Shown here piece after piece: positions 17,901-25,605 of a stretch of DNA of 64,000 nt. The notes under the pieces were generated by a model. It was not told the origin of the DNA, did no database searches, and worked only from the letters and a program-made list of their open reading frames with translations. The stretch is taken from the NCBI GenBank assembly GCA_018064685.1, contig JAGHUS010000042.1, forward strand, positions 1 through 64,000. Direction: 5' to 3'. This stretch comes from Bacteroidales bacterium. GTDB taxonomy: Bacteria > Bacteroidota > Bacteroidia > Bacteroidales > Bacteroidaceae. Every line of letters starts with the position of its first letter. Positions within the stretch are counted from its first letter, which is position 1. Both the position numbers and the translations under genes were made by a program.

Positions 17901-18079
17901 GCCTCGCCAAAACAAACATGAATGGTCTGCCCGTTGTCCGAATCGTGCACGAAGATGCTGTCGTTCTCGATCCTCTCCACCGTCACTCGCAAAACATTCT
18001 TGTCATATCGTCCCCAGTTGTTCTTCTCGCTGATTGTGGAGGCAAGGCTGTTGTGGGTTGTTGATTCTTGTTCTGACAT
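14957..18079 (-). CDS. Dna2-like protein: PD-(D/E)XK-type nuclease fused to superfamily 1 helicase
   Basis: QGRLDFLYEG...IIVEQKSGKG; GPPGTGKTS; AIVDEASQI; GDHKQLPAVVQ; ERYQGSQRDYI; NVAMTRAKRRL. Confidence 0.82.
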   Translation of the reverse strand: MSEQESTTHNSLASTISEKNNWGRYDKNVLRVTVERIENDSIFVHDSDNGQTIHVCFGEANRYLTREGKGSWDYLAKIVTTGSTLNLVRTRWKDGICMPELIIYEPDYLINITTIAACFDENLKESPFVGLINKIKADEPSIATHLGNLAGKLLDDIVHQNTTSYTESFDAFFHDNALSISCCKGMSEIGKEDRLKEDGEKQKRNIEELINNELPKLIDSYDRSKIVLEPSFFSEILGIQGRLDFLYEGNDETIIVEQKSGKGAFVRSDTPGFDKDCPTPVLKHVIQLLLYRALFQYEFQKYTHELKDTFLLYSKYGKGLVPIHNSSSLLIRAIRMRNLLTWNELQYANGAFRYLDVIKPSTLRAEGVNDRFWTTYKEGEFNRILTPVQQATPLERAYYYRFQQFIAAEQVFSSLGNRQQEDAGFSSVWIDTLEAKKAAGNIYDNLRILNFSETKGAIRAITLVFDEKISVDMSNFRRGDIVFLYPYNKDGRPDACAQMVHRGSLVDITPDTITLQLRNRQANKTVFNVTADTRWAIEHDSTSASSNSLHRSMHSFLSTEKRRRDILLFQQEPTTNNDVALVGDYGEMNDLVLNAKRADDMFLVIGPPGTGKTSFGMLNILQEELKDPQSQILLLSYTNRAVDEICSKLTESHIDFMRIGSALSCDKAYHEYLADRRLQGLSHSMAVREKLSEVRVFCGTTVAMTSNSLLFNVKRFTLAIVDEASQILEPHLIGLLSALSGGVPAINKFILIGDHKQLPAVVQQSVEESSVSEPILHEVGLYNCRLSLFERLLNHFKKEDNTYDPRFVYMLRKQGRMHKDIAEFPNTAFYGGMLDIVGSPILPHQDEVLPARSNTGNEILDILRTKAIAFINTPSSLQTPSDKVNKEEAELIANVVLEIYKDEAVHFSADKTIGIIVPYRNQIATIRKAICDEADRQGLSTDALLLLQSICIDTVERYQGSQRDYILYGFTVHYDYQLDFLTSTNFMENGTEIDRKLNVAMTRAKRRLLMFGNAPLLSHCSVYLKLINYLREKGAYFERL

Positions 18080-18124
18080 GTGTGAATTTATCTGTCTGAG
18101 ATGTGTTATGTTGAAAGATTTCCG

Positions 18125-19435
18125 TTATGCGTTTTTCGGCGACGTGCCCGCCCTGAACCATATTATGGTCTGTACCACGCCTCGGGTTCCCAGATAGCAG
18201 GCAAATGCCAGCCACAATGCGCTGTTGTGCATGCTGTCGAAGCAACAGAAATAGATGGCGAAGAAGACGACCGTGGAGATGAACATGCTTATCAGCATAC
18301 CGCGCGACCAGCACAGCCCTATGAACACGCCGTCCCAGATGAAGGCCATGACGCTGGCTAGCGGCACAACCCATATCCAAGGCATGTAGTGATAGGCCGT
18401 GGCATGAATCACCTCTTGGTCGGTCAGCGCATGCAGAATCTTTTCTCCACCTATTATATATATAAAGGTGAAGAACGCAGCCAGGACGATGGCCCATTCG
18501 AACAGGTGCAGCACGGTGCGTCGCAGCATGGTGTGGTCTTTAGCGCCGTGATACTCGCCGCTCAGGGCTTCTGCCGCGTTTGCCAGTCCGTCGATGAAGA
18601 ACGAGAATATCATGAAAAACTGCATCAGCAATGCATTGCTGGCCAGGATGGTGTCGTTTTGCATGGAACCTGCCGAGGTGAAGAATGTCATGACGCTGAC
18701 AAGGCACAGTGTGCGCAGAAAGATGTCGGTGTTCATGGTCAGGAACTTTAGGAGTCCGTTCTTGTGCAGCACATATTCCAGCCGTGGCATGTGCAGCTTC
18801 TCCTTTCGCCACAATCGAGTGGCCGACAGTAGGGCGATGACAAGTCCGCTGTACATACCGATAAGGGTTCCGAGCGCCACGCCCTGCAGTCCCATGTCGA
18901 GTACGAGGACAAAGATAAGGCTGAATGCGATGTTGATGATGTTCTGCACAATGGCAACAATCATGGGTATGCGTGTGTTCTGCATGCCGATAAACCACCC
19001 CGTCAGCGCATAGTTGCAAAGTATGGCCGGCGCGCCCCAGATGCAGATAGAGTAATAGGTGAGGTAATAGGGCTGCACGGCTGCCGATGGCTGCATGATG
19101 AGGGAGATGAGACTGAAAAGCGGCCCCTGCAATGCACATAACAGGGCAGAGATCAATGCACCCGCCAGCAGGGCGCGTAGCAGTGACACGGCACATTCGT
19201 CGTTACGCCTGGCACCATGAGCCTGACTGGTAAGTCCCGTCGTGCCCATTCGCAGAAAGGCAAATATCCAGTACAGCATGTTGAAGCCCGCCGTACCGAT
19301 GGCAATGGCGCCGATAGGCTCCTCTTTGCCCAGATGGCCCACTATGGCCAGGTCCACCAAGCCCAGAAGCGGCACAGTGATGTTGCTCACCACTGATGGG
19401 AGCATAAGGCGCAGTATGGAACGGTTGATGGACAA
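18125..19435 (-). CDS. MATE family efflux transporter
   Basis: LMLPSVVSNITVPLLGLVDLAIVGHLG, TGLTSQAHGARR, IWGAPAILCNYALTGWFIGMQNTRIPM. Confidence 0.9.
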   Translation of the reverse strand: MSINRSILRLMLPSVVSNITVPLLGLVDLAIVGHLGKEEPIGAIAIGTAGFNMLYWIFAFLRMGTTGLTSQAHGARRNDECAVSLLRALLAGALISALLCALQGPLFSLISLIMQPSAAVQPYYLTYYSICIWGAPAILCNYALTGWFIGMQNTRIPMIVAIVQNIINIAFSLIFVLVLDMGLQGVALGTLIGMYSGLVIALLSATRLWRKEKLHMPRLEYVLHKNGLLKFLTMNTDIFLRTLCLVSVMTFFTSAGSMQNDTILASNALLMQFFMIFSFFIDGLANAAEALSGEYHGAKDHTMLRRTVLHLFEWAIVLAAFFTFIYIIGGEKILHALTDQEVIHATAYHYMPWIWVVPLASVMAFIWDGVFIGLCWSRGMLISMFISTVVFFAIYFCCFDSMHNSALWLAFACYLGTRGVVQTIIWFRAGTSPKNA

Positions 19436-19565
19436 TGTGTTTGAAATGATAGGTTATTATATATTTGACGGATAAAGCACGGCTTGGTTTAATACGGCTC
19501 TCGTTTGTGTGGAATTCTATTAAATGATGAAAGCCACTCTACTGAGTGGCTTTAATCTTCTTGTG

Positions 19566-19638
19566 TCGGGGCGACCCGACTCGAACGGGCGACCGCCTGG
19601 TCCCAAACCAGGAACGCTACCAACTGCGCTACACCCCG
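19566..19638 (-). tRNA. tRNA-Pro (anticodon TGG)
   Basis: CGGGGTG/CGCCCCG acceptor stem; CCTGG-TTTGGGA-CCAGG anticodon arm; GTTCGAGTC T-loop. Confidence 0.95.
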
Positions 19639-19745
19639 AAGCTTATTTCATTCGGTCACTTACGCGCCTTTTTGTAAAGCGAGTGCAAAGGTACTGCTTT
19701 TTTTTCAAAACACCAAAGTTTTTCCGCTTAAAATTTCTCTTCCCC

Positions 19746-20255
19746 CTAATTTCGCTTTATCACTTGCCAGAAAATATAGAAAATGAGGAGTGTGAGGAGT
19801 AGGTGACAGACGTAGAAGAATCCGAAACTGAAGAGTATCTGATAGGCAATAAGCATCAGCAGTATGATGTACAGACGCTTCTTCTCGGTTGTGAAATTAT
19901 TCCACCACCGCTTCACGGCATCCACCTTTCTGTTCCACCACGAGTTGTGGTTGTCCATATACTCGAAGGAGTCGTTTTGCTGCGCAGTGCCATACACCAC
20001 GATGCGTCGCTTCACCACCGTCTCCGTGTTTCCTTCCCATGCCTTCAGTGCTATCCAGTGTTGTCCCTCACTGTTCTTCATCCTGAATCGCTTCGTGCCC
20101 GTCTGTGGCACCGAAAGTATGCTTTCGCGGTTGTGGGTGTGTATGACGATGCGAGGGCTGGTGGCAGTGCCGGCATCCCAGCTTACCTCGACGACATTAC
20201 CCGCCTTTATGAGTCTCTTATCTACGGTCAGTTTCATATTTATTTTGGAGTTCAA
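19746..20255 (-). CDS. Conserved hypothetical membrane protein
   Basis: Ig-like N-terminus (KAGNVVEVSWDAGTA), two C-terminal TM segments. Confidence 0.6.
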   Translation of the reverse strand: MNSKINMKLTVDKRLIKAGNVVEVSWDAGTATSPRIVIHTHNRESILSVPQTGTKRFRMKNSEGQHWIALKAWEGNTETVVKRRIVVYGTAQQNDSFEYMDNHNSWWNRKVDAVKRWWNNFTTEKKRLYIILLMLIAYQILFSFGFFYVCHLLLTLLIFYIFWQVIKRN

Positions 20256-20279
20256 GGGAGTTTTGAGGAGTTCAGGGAG

Positions 20280-21326
20280 TTATCGCTCCTTCTTCGCTAA
20301 TTGGTATGAGTTGTAGATGTTGTGCCACACACTGTAGAAGCCGCCGGCAATGCTGGTGACGGGCGTCATGAAGGTGTAGCCCATCCAGATGGCAAATACC
20401 GTATTCTTCTGTCCGAGGCTCTGCGCCACCGTCACCGGTTCGCCGTAATGCCTGCCCATCCACCGCCCGAAGCCGAACTGTATGATGCAGGCTATGAGCG
20501 AACTGCCCGCTATGCCAAGCTGGAATATCCACGGACAGTCGGTGTGTACAATGCTTCGTGCCGTCACGGCTATGGCCAGAGCCAATGCCACGGCCCAGAG
20601 GTAGAATGCTAGGTCCTTGACGCTGCACAATGCCTTGGCCAGTCGGGGCAGGAAGCGCCTTATCGCCATCGATGCCAGGAAGGGGCAGAAGAGTAGGGGG
20701 AAGACCTTGCCGAGTATCGTGGTGGCATTCCTCACGAACGACATCTCGCCGTCGGGGTGCATCCATGGCACTATGGCCGGAACCACCACCGCCACAACCA
20801 GGTTTATGAGTATCGTATAGGTGGTCAGCGAGGCCTGGTTTCCGCCCAGCTTGGCCGTCACCACCGCCGCTGCAGTGGCAGTGGGGCATATCAGGCACAG
20901 CATGCCACCCTCCACTACGATGTTCCAGTGGCTGTCGGGCAACATCTTCACCAGCAGTGCGCACAGCGCGAACAGACTTGTCTGCAGCAGTATGCCGTAC
21001 AGATGCCAGCGCTGGAACTTCAGGTCGCGAGGCGAAATCTTCAGAAACGTAAGCAGAAGCATGCTGAAGATGAGCACTGGCTGCACGATGCCGATGGCCG
21101 AGGACACAAAGGCATGTGTGTGGTCGAACAGGCTTATCGAAGTGTACAGAAAATACGACAGCACACCTGCAAGCATCGAAAGGGGCAACGTCCATTTGCG
21201 CGCGAATTTTAATAAGGTAGTTGATGCCGATTCTGTCATTTCTCCGTCCATTTGCGTCAGCAATAAGGGTGTGCCGGCAAGCCGACAACCCATTCCTGCT
21301 AGCTTACTGACTGCAAAATTAATCAA
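20280..21326 (-). CDS. Bile acid:sodium symporter-like (BASS superfamily) transporter
   Basis: CPTATAAAVVTAKLGGN; multiple TMs; SLGQKNTVFAIW. Confidence 0.6.
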   Translation of the reverse strand: MINFAVSKLAGMGCRLAGTPLLLTQMDGEMTESASTTLLKFARKWTLPLSMLAGVLSYFLYTSISLFDHTHAFVSSAIGIVQPVLIFSMLLLTFLKISPRDLKFQRWHLYGILLQTSLFALCALLVKMLPDSHWNIVVEGGMLCLICPTATAAAVVTAKLGGNQASLTTYTILINLVVAVVVPAIVPWMHPDGEMSFVRNATTILGKVFPLLFCPFLASMAIRRFLPRLAKALCSVKDLAFYLWAVALALAIAVTARSIVHTDCPWIFQLGIAGSSLIACIIQFGFGRWMGRHYGEPVTVAQSLGQKNTVFAIWMGYTFMTPVTSIAGGFYSVWHNIYNSYQLAKKER

Positions 21327-21361
21327 TTTTCGTCATATTTTTATCATTCATTGCATATTTA

Positions 21362-21393
21362 TTTTTTTCTTCTAACTAATTTTAGTACTTTTG
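21362..21393 (+). promoter_or_regulatory. Bacteroidetes-type promoter
   Basis: T-rich -33 region and TACTTTTG (21386-21393) upstream of 21449. Confidence 0.5.
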
Positions 21394-21448
21394 CAATGCA
21401 ATTATCTATTCAGACTTTTACAACAACCCAATTATAACAAGCAAAGCA

Positions 21449-21994
21449 ATGAACCTGTACATTAGATATTTTGACTCGGAAGTTGTTGTCACCGACATCA
21501 ACAAAGCCATCGATTTCCTGTCGTCAATTCCCGAGATCGACGTCGACGAGTTTCTTGTCAACGACCTCACACAGTATTACAAAGGCAATATGCCTTACCC
21601 CAAGCGCTACAAGGTGCGCGGACGCAATTACTTCATCGTGATAAAGACCACGGCGCAGTCGCTCGAGGAGTTCAAGCTGAACGCCGGTGGCGCACGAGCC
21701 GTCAAGGAGGATGCCAGTCTGCGCAAGGAGGCCGAGATGATGGACCTGCAGCGCTTCCGTCCGGGATGGTATGCCGCCGGCATGCTCTTCCGTCGCGTAG
21801 TGCAGATGCCCATGGATGGCAAGTGCCAGTATTTCGACACCGATTTCCGTGTACGCCTCAAGGCCACTAGCATACAGGACTGCTACGACCGTGTCTGCGA
21901 CCATCTTCGCAATCGTTACGACGTGGACATGCGCAGCCAGCTGCCCTCAATCAAAGGAAAGAATTTCAGTTGTCAATATCTAGGAATGGAATGA
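21449..21994 (+). CDS. Conserved hypothetical protein
   Basis: Promoter upstream; ATGA stop/start overlap with the downstream gene. Confidence 0.65.
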   Translation: MNLYIRYFDSEVVVTDINKAIDFLSSIPEIDVDEFLVNDLTQYYKGNMPYPKRYKVRGRNYFIVIKTTAQSLEEFKLNAGGARAVKEDASLRKEAEMMDLQRFRPGWYAAGMLFRRVVQMPMDGKCQYFDTDFRVRLKATSIQDCYDRVCDHLRNRYDVDMRSQLPSIKGKNFSCQYLGME

Positions 21995-22689
21995 AACACC
22001 GCGCCCTTCTTATCCTGCTTCTCTCGCTCTTCGCCACGACGCTCTCGGCAGCCCGTCGCGACAGTCTCCGTGTCACCATCTTCGGCGACAGTTACTCCAC
22101 CTTCGAGGGCTACCTCACGCCCGACACCAACGAGGTCTGGTATTTTGCCCCTCCACGTCAGCAGCCTGGCAATGACGTCAGTCGGGTAGAGCAGACATGG
22201 TGGTGGCAGGTCAAGGAGAATATGGGTTGGAAGGTAGACCGTGTCAATGCCTACAGCGGCAGCACCGTGTGTTTCACCGGCTACAACAGGGCTGACTATA
22301 CTGCCCGTTCCTTCGTCACCCGTCTGCCCAATCTGGGCGAGCCCGATGTGATACTGGTCTGTGCTGCCACCAACGACAGTTGGGCCGGAGCCCCCATTGG
22401 CGAATACAAATACGGTGATTGGACAGCCCGCGACCTCTACTCGTTCCGTCCCGCCATGGCCAAGCTGTGCTATGGTCTCAACACCCAGTACCCCAACGCC
22501 AAGGTGCTCTTCATCCTCAATTCCGAACTGAAGGAAAGCATCAACGAGAGTGTCCGCACCATCTGCCGCCACTACGGCATCCACCTGTTGGAGCTGAAGG
22601 ATGTCGACAAGCAGAAAGGCCATCCCTCGGTGGCTGGCATGAAGGCTATCGCACAGCAGGTCACCGAATACGTCAAGAAGAACTTCTAA
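21991..22689 (+). CDS. SGNH/GDSL hydrolase family protein (secreted)
   Basis: Signal peptide; VTIFGDSYSTFEG; CAATNDSWAG; HPSVAGMKAIAQQV. Confidence 0.8.
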   Translation: MKHRALLILLLSLFATTLSAARRDSLRVTIFGDSYSTFEGYLTPDTNEVWYFAPPRQQPGNDVSRVEQTWWWQVKENMGWKVDRVNAYSGSTVCFTGYNRADYTARSFVTRLPNLGEPDVILVCAATNDSWAGAPIGEYKYGDWTARDLYSFRPAMAKLCYGLNTQYPNAKVLFILNSELKESINESVRTICRHYGIHLLELKDVDKQKGHPSVAGMKAIAQQVTEYVKKNF

Positions 22690-22757
22690 GTTTAGAGTTT
22701 AGAGTTTAGAGTAGTTGAAAGAGTATTTAAGTTTAGAGTTTAGGGGGTAGAGTGCAT

Positions 22758-22834
22758 CACACGAAGGCACGAAGTTCACGAAGTTTTCTCTCTCTCTTAA
22801 GAAATTATCTTCGTTTCCTTCGTGCCTTCGTGTG
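22758..22834. repeat. Inverted repeat of the CACACGAAGGCACGAAG family
   Basis: Arms 22758-22783 and 22809-22834 match 23/26; left arm is identical to 14343-14368. Confidence 0.8.
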
Positions 22835-22863
22835 GTTAATATTCTCAGGAAGAAATAAGAAAG

Positions 22864-22904
22864 AAGCTGGGCAGCCTGTGTTGTGGCTGTCCAGCTTCGT
22901 TTTG
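22864..22904. terminator. Terminator-like hairpin
   Basis: AAGCTGGGCAGCC ... GGCTGTCCAGCTT stem followed by CGTTTTG. Confidence 0.6.
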
Positions 22905-22923
22905 TCGTACCGCTAGGGCTCAT

Positions 22924-23060
22924 TAAGGGTATGCACCCCTTACATCTTGCCCCCTAGCGGAACTGGAGCTTTACATCTTGCCTGCTAGCGGAATTGCAAC
23001 CTTGGCATCTTGCCTCTAGCGGAACTGGAGCCCTACATTTTGCCCCTAGCGGAACTGAAG
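22924..23060. repeat. About 31-bp tandem repeat, 4 copies
   Basis: TAGCGGAA anchors at 22955, 22986, 23017 and 23047; unit about CTACATCTTGCCCCTAGCGGAACTGGAGC. Confidence 0.85.
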
Positions 23061-23096
23061 CTCCCTCCCTCTAGGGAGGGCGGGGGGAGAGTCCGA

Positions 23097-23606
23097 TTAC
23101 TCGTGCACCTCGACGTTGTCGTCGCCATCGTCGCCGCTCTCCTTGCGCTTGTCGGCTTCGATCTTCATGGTCTCGGCCTGCTTCTTGAGGGGAGGCACCT
23201 CGGTGAACTCGCATTCGCTGAGCATCTCCTTGAAGGCCTTGCCGGGGGTGAAGCGCAGTTCGACGGCGTCGATGTCGGCAGCCGAGAATACAGGCTTGAT
23301 CTTGGTCTTGGGGTCGGCAACGCTCTCAGCCACACCATTGCTGACGAGCTTGACGTTGAAGGTGCCCAGGATGCCGAGGTCGACGATGTTGCCGTCGCAG
23401 ATAAGCTCGGTAGTGCAGTCTACGACATCCTCCAGCACAGCCTTGATGGTACCGCGGCTGAAGGGGCTGCCATGGTTGGCCATGTGCTTGGCCAGTCCGT
23501 TGATGTCGACGCGTCCTCGGCTCTGCGAGGTGGCATAAGTCTTCTCGGGTTCGGTGGGGTCCTGGAGGTTCTTACGTGTCACTTTTACATACTGAATCAT
23601 TCCCAT
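23097..23606 (-). CDS. Bacteroidetes HU-like DNA-binding protein with acidic C-terminal tail
   Basis: MIQYVKVTRKNLQDPTEPEKTYA; SRGTIKAVLEDVV; VDLGILGTFNVKL; FTPGKAFKEML; tail DDGDDNVEVHE. Confidence 0.8.
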   Translation of the reverse strand: MGMIQYVKVTRKNLQDPTEPEKTYATSQSRGRVDINGLAKHMANHGSPFSRGTIKAVLEDVVDCTTELICDGNIVDLGILGTFNVKLVSNGVAESVADPKTKIKPVFSAADIDAVELRFTPGKAFKEMLSECEFTEVPPLKKQAETMKIEADKRKESGDDGDDNVEVHE

Positions 23607-23747
23607 AGTGTTAGAATGGCCTGTGTTCGGATTTTTGTTGGTTTTTCAATCCTCGCAATCAGGACTTTTCATGTTAAACTTTGTGTTTGTGTATCAATAG
23701 ATTGAGCATCCGGAACGCTAGCCTTTTCCTTATCTCTTTCTACTTTG

Positions 23748-23778
23748 CAAAGGTACGAAAAATTCTTCATACTACAAA
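23748..23778 (-). promoter_or_regulatory. Bacteroidetes-type promoter for HU-like gene
   Basis: On the minus strand TTTG-N19-TACCTTTG. Confidence 0.65.
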
Positions 23779-23839
23779 ACATTTTGGCAGTTTTTTTCGC
23801 CTGGTAAACAAAAATCTTTTCGGCCTTTGCAAACTGATT

Positions 23840-23880
23840 CATTAGCGGGATTTTCGGAAAAACATTAGCGTGATTTCCGG
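23840..23880. repeat. Two tandem copies of ATTAGCG(T/G)GATTTTCGGAAAAA (23-bp period)
   Basis: ATTAGC at 23841 and 23864; related to the 3261 array unit. Confidence 0.6.
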
Positions 23881-23989
23881 CAAGGCGCTGCGTTATTCGG
23901 GAAAGGGTGCGGGCCTTTGGGCGGGCGGCCTATCTGGGACTGGTACACCCTGGTTGGAGGCAGACGTGTGTGGTGATGTGTGTCCCCTG

Positions 23990-24019
23990 CGCAACACCGC
24001 AACATCGCAACAGCCAAAA
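23990..24019. repeat. GCAACAnC iteron block, left arm
   Basis: CGCAACACCGCAACATCGCAACAGCCAAAA. Confidence 0.85.
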
Positions 24020-24119
24020 GTAAGGACTTCCCCTTTGATTTTACGTTCCAACCGATTTACCTTTCACACGTCGAGATGGCTCAATCCGGTACCTCCACGC
24101 GAAACAATGATTTTTTCCA

Positions 24120-24290
24120 TCAACAACAACTATAAATTGGTTTTTTAATTATTATAAATAATGATATATATTACTTTAAATAAGTATAATTTTACTATAA
24201 ATACGTATATATATTATTATAAATTAGTATATTAAATATTATATATATATTATTATATAAGTATATAAGTAATAATTGATGATAGACTTT
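24120..24290. other. Extreme AT-rich tract between inverted iteron blocks
   Basis: About 170 bp composed almost only of A/T (repeated TATATATTATTATA / ATAAGTATA words). Confidence 0.85.
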
Positions 24291-24318
24291 TTCCCCGAAC
24301 CCTAGTTGTTGGCTCATA

Positions 24319-24348
24319 TTTGGCTGTTGCGGTGTTGCGGTGTTGCGG
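24319..24348. repeat. GCAACAnC iteron block, right (inverted) arm
   Basis: TTTGGCTGTTGCGGTGTTGCGGTGTTGCGG; reverse complement of the left arm with one mismatch over about 28 bp. Confidence 0.85.
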
Positions 24349-24424
24349 ATTTTGGGTTTATGACAATTTTCCTGCTTTTCGTGCAAAATGAAGCTAAAGT
24401 TAATGCATTTCGAAAAATTCGTTG

Positions 24425-24432
24425 TATCTTTG
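24425..24432 (+). promoter_or_regulatory. Bacteroidetes -7 element TATCTTTG
   Basis: 25 bp upstream of ATG at 24458. Confidence 0.5.
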
Positions 24433-24457
24433 CGGTTAAGTTCAACAAAACAAGAAT

Positions 24458-25474
24458 ATGGCAATAAGCATTATTTCGGAAAACTTGAAAAGTGAGGTTT
24501 TCGCAAAACATCTGAACGAAAGCCTTTTTGAATTTATGTACAAACAACTGGACGGAATTAACCCAAATAAGTTAGGTTACACAATGGTAGAATTATGGCG
24601 TGATGCCAAGGACATAGCCATGAAGGTTATTACGTCGAAGAGAGACTTGACGATGTTCGATTTTGCTATTTCTATTTTCAACAACCAGTTGAGTGAGTCA
24701 TTAGGAAAGGATCCCGATAGCCCATTATGGGATAACGAAATGTTTTTGGATGGGACATATCAAACCAATGGCGAGATCAAATCGAAAATCAAAAAATGCA
24801 TACGTGCTATCATCCTTTGCCATTATTATTTCGTTCAGCCGGATAAATTGCAGACAACGAAAATACCCTTCAATGGCTTGGACAAAGTTAAAGAGGCATT
24901 GGAAAATGGTGAAATCGTCCACGATTATGATTACGCCTGTGGATGTGGCCTGGACGATGACGCATCGCACGCGTCAGATGGCCCCATTCCGCTTGACAAG
25001 GCTGTCGACATCATTGAACGTGCGCAGAACAGATTCCCCGGCGGCATTATTGCCTTCTCGCAAGTGGATAAGGTGTACGACCAGTTAATTGAGGAGGCTA
25101 AAGACAATGAGAACGAGGCAACCGACGAGAACCTGAACGCCGACAACGTGGCAACCGAAGAGGAGATTAAGCCGGAAAACGAGGCTAGGGTAGAGGAAGT
25201 GAATGATGAAGGCGATGAGTACACAAAGCTGCCTAGAAAGGTGGTGCTGGCGGTTTTATTCAGAATGTTGGAAGGGATGGGTGTTGACTTCGAGAAACGA
25301 GGCGTAAAGAAATTGGCGGGTGAACTTGTCGAGGCACTGACCGAGGAGCGAATCCCATCGCGCAAGGCGGCTGAATATTTCGGGTTGGACGACTATAATC
25401 CGGCTTATCATGCCGATGAGGTAGCGAAGATGAACCGCCTATTGGCTGGTATTGGATTGAACATTCATTTGTGA
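24458..25474 (+). CDS. Hypothetical protein, 338 aa, with acidic central linker
   Basis: Full-length ORF with promoter; no recognised family; linker EEAKDNENEATDENLNADNVATEEEIKPENEARVEEVNDEGDE. Confidence 0.75.
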   Translation: MAISIISENLKSEVFAKHLNESLFEFMYKQLDGINPNKLGYTMVELWRDAKDIAMKVITSKRDLTMFDFAISIFNNQLSESLGKDPDSPLWDNEMFLDGTYQTNGEIKSKIKKCIRAIILCHYYFVQPDKLQTTKIPFNGLDKVKEALENGEIVHDYDYACGCGLDDDASHASDGPIPLDKAVDIIERAQNRFPGGIIAFSQVDKVYDQLIEEAKDNENEATDENLNADNVATEEEIKPENEARVEEVNDEGDEYTKLPRKVVLAVLFRMLEGMGVDFEKRGVKKLAGELVEALTEERIPSRKAAEYFGLDDYNPAYHADEVAKMNRLLAGIGLNIHL

Positions 25475-25597
25475 TTTCTCAACCCTCGCCCGCCAAAGGT
25501 GGGGTGTAGGGTGGGGTGTAAGGTGGGGAATAAAAATCCCTACCCTCGAGGGGTGGGGAATTTGCTTGTTACTTTTTATTAACGTACACATTTTTAG

Positions 25598-25605
25598 TAC
25601 CTTTG
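25598..25605 (+). promoter_or_regulatory. Bacteroidetes -7 element TACCTTTG for the primase-like gene
   Basis: TTTTTATT -33-like element at about 25573 and TACCTTTG; leaves a leader of about 160 nt. Confidence 0.5.

Noticed and set aside
17108-18064. 318-aa antisense ORF opposite the Dna2-like gene
   Set aside because: Shadow ORF over the nuclease domain-coding strand.
14957-18079. Cas4-type or CRISPR-linked helicase
   Set aside because: No CRISPR repeats or other cas genes nearby; Dna2-like fusion is the simpler call.
18125-19435. Candidate Wzx flippase for the EPS locus
   Set aside because: Motifs and neighbours fit a MATE efflux protein, and it lies beyond manC and the Dna2-like helicase gene.
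19500-19640. tRNA-Pro as an integration site (att) for the accessory module
   Set aside because: No integrase and no direct repeat of the tRNA 3' end recognised downstream; the module begins 3 kb away.
20272-21288. 338-aa ORF in another frame over the BASS-like transporter
   Set aside because: Arg/His-rich low-plausibility translation; the 20280-21326 frame has clear TM helices.
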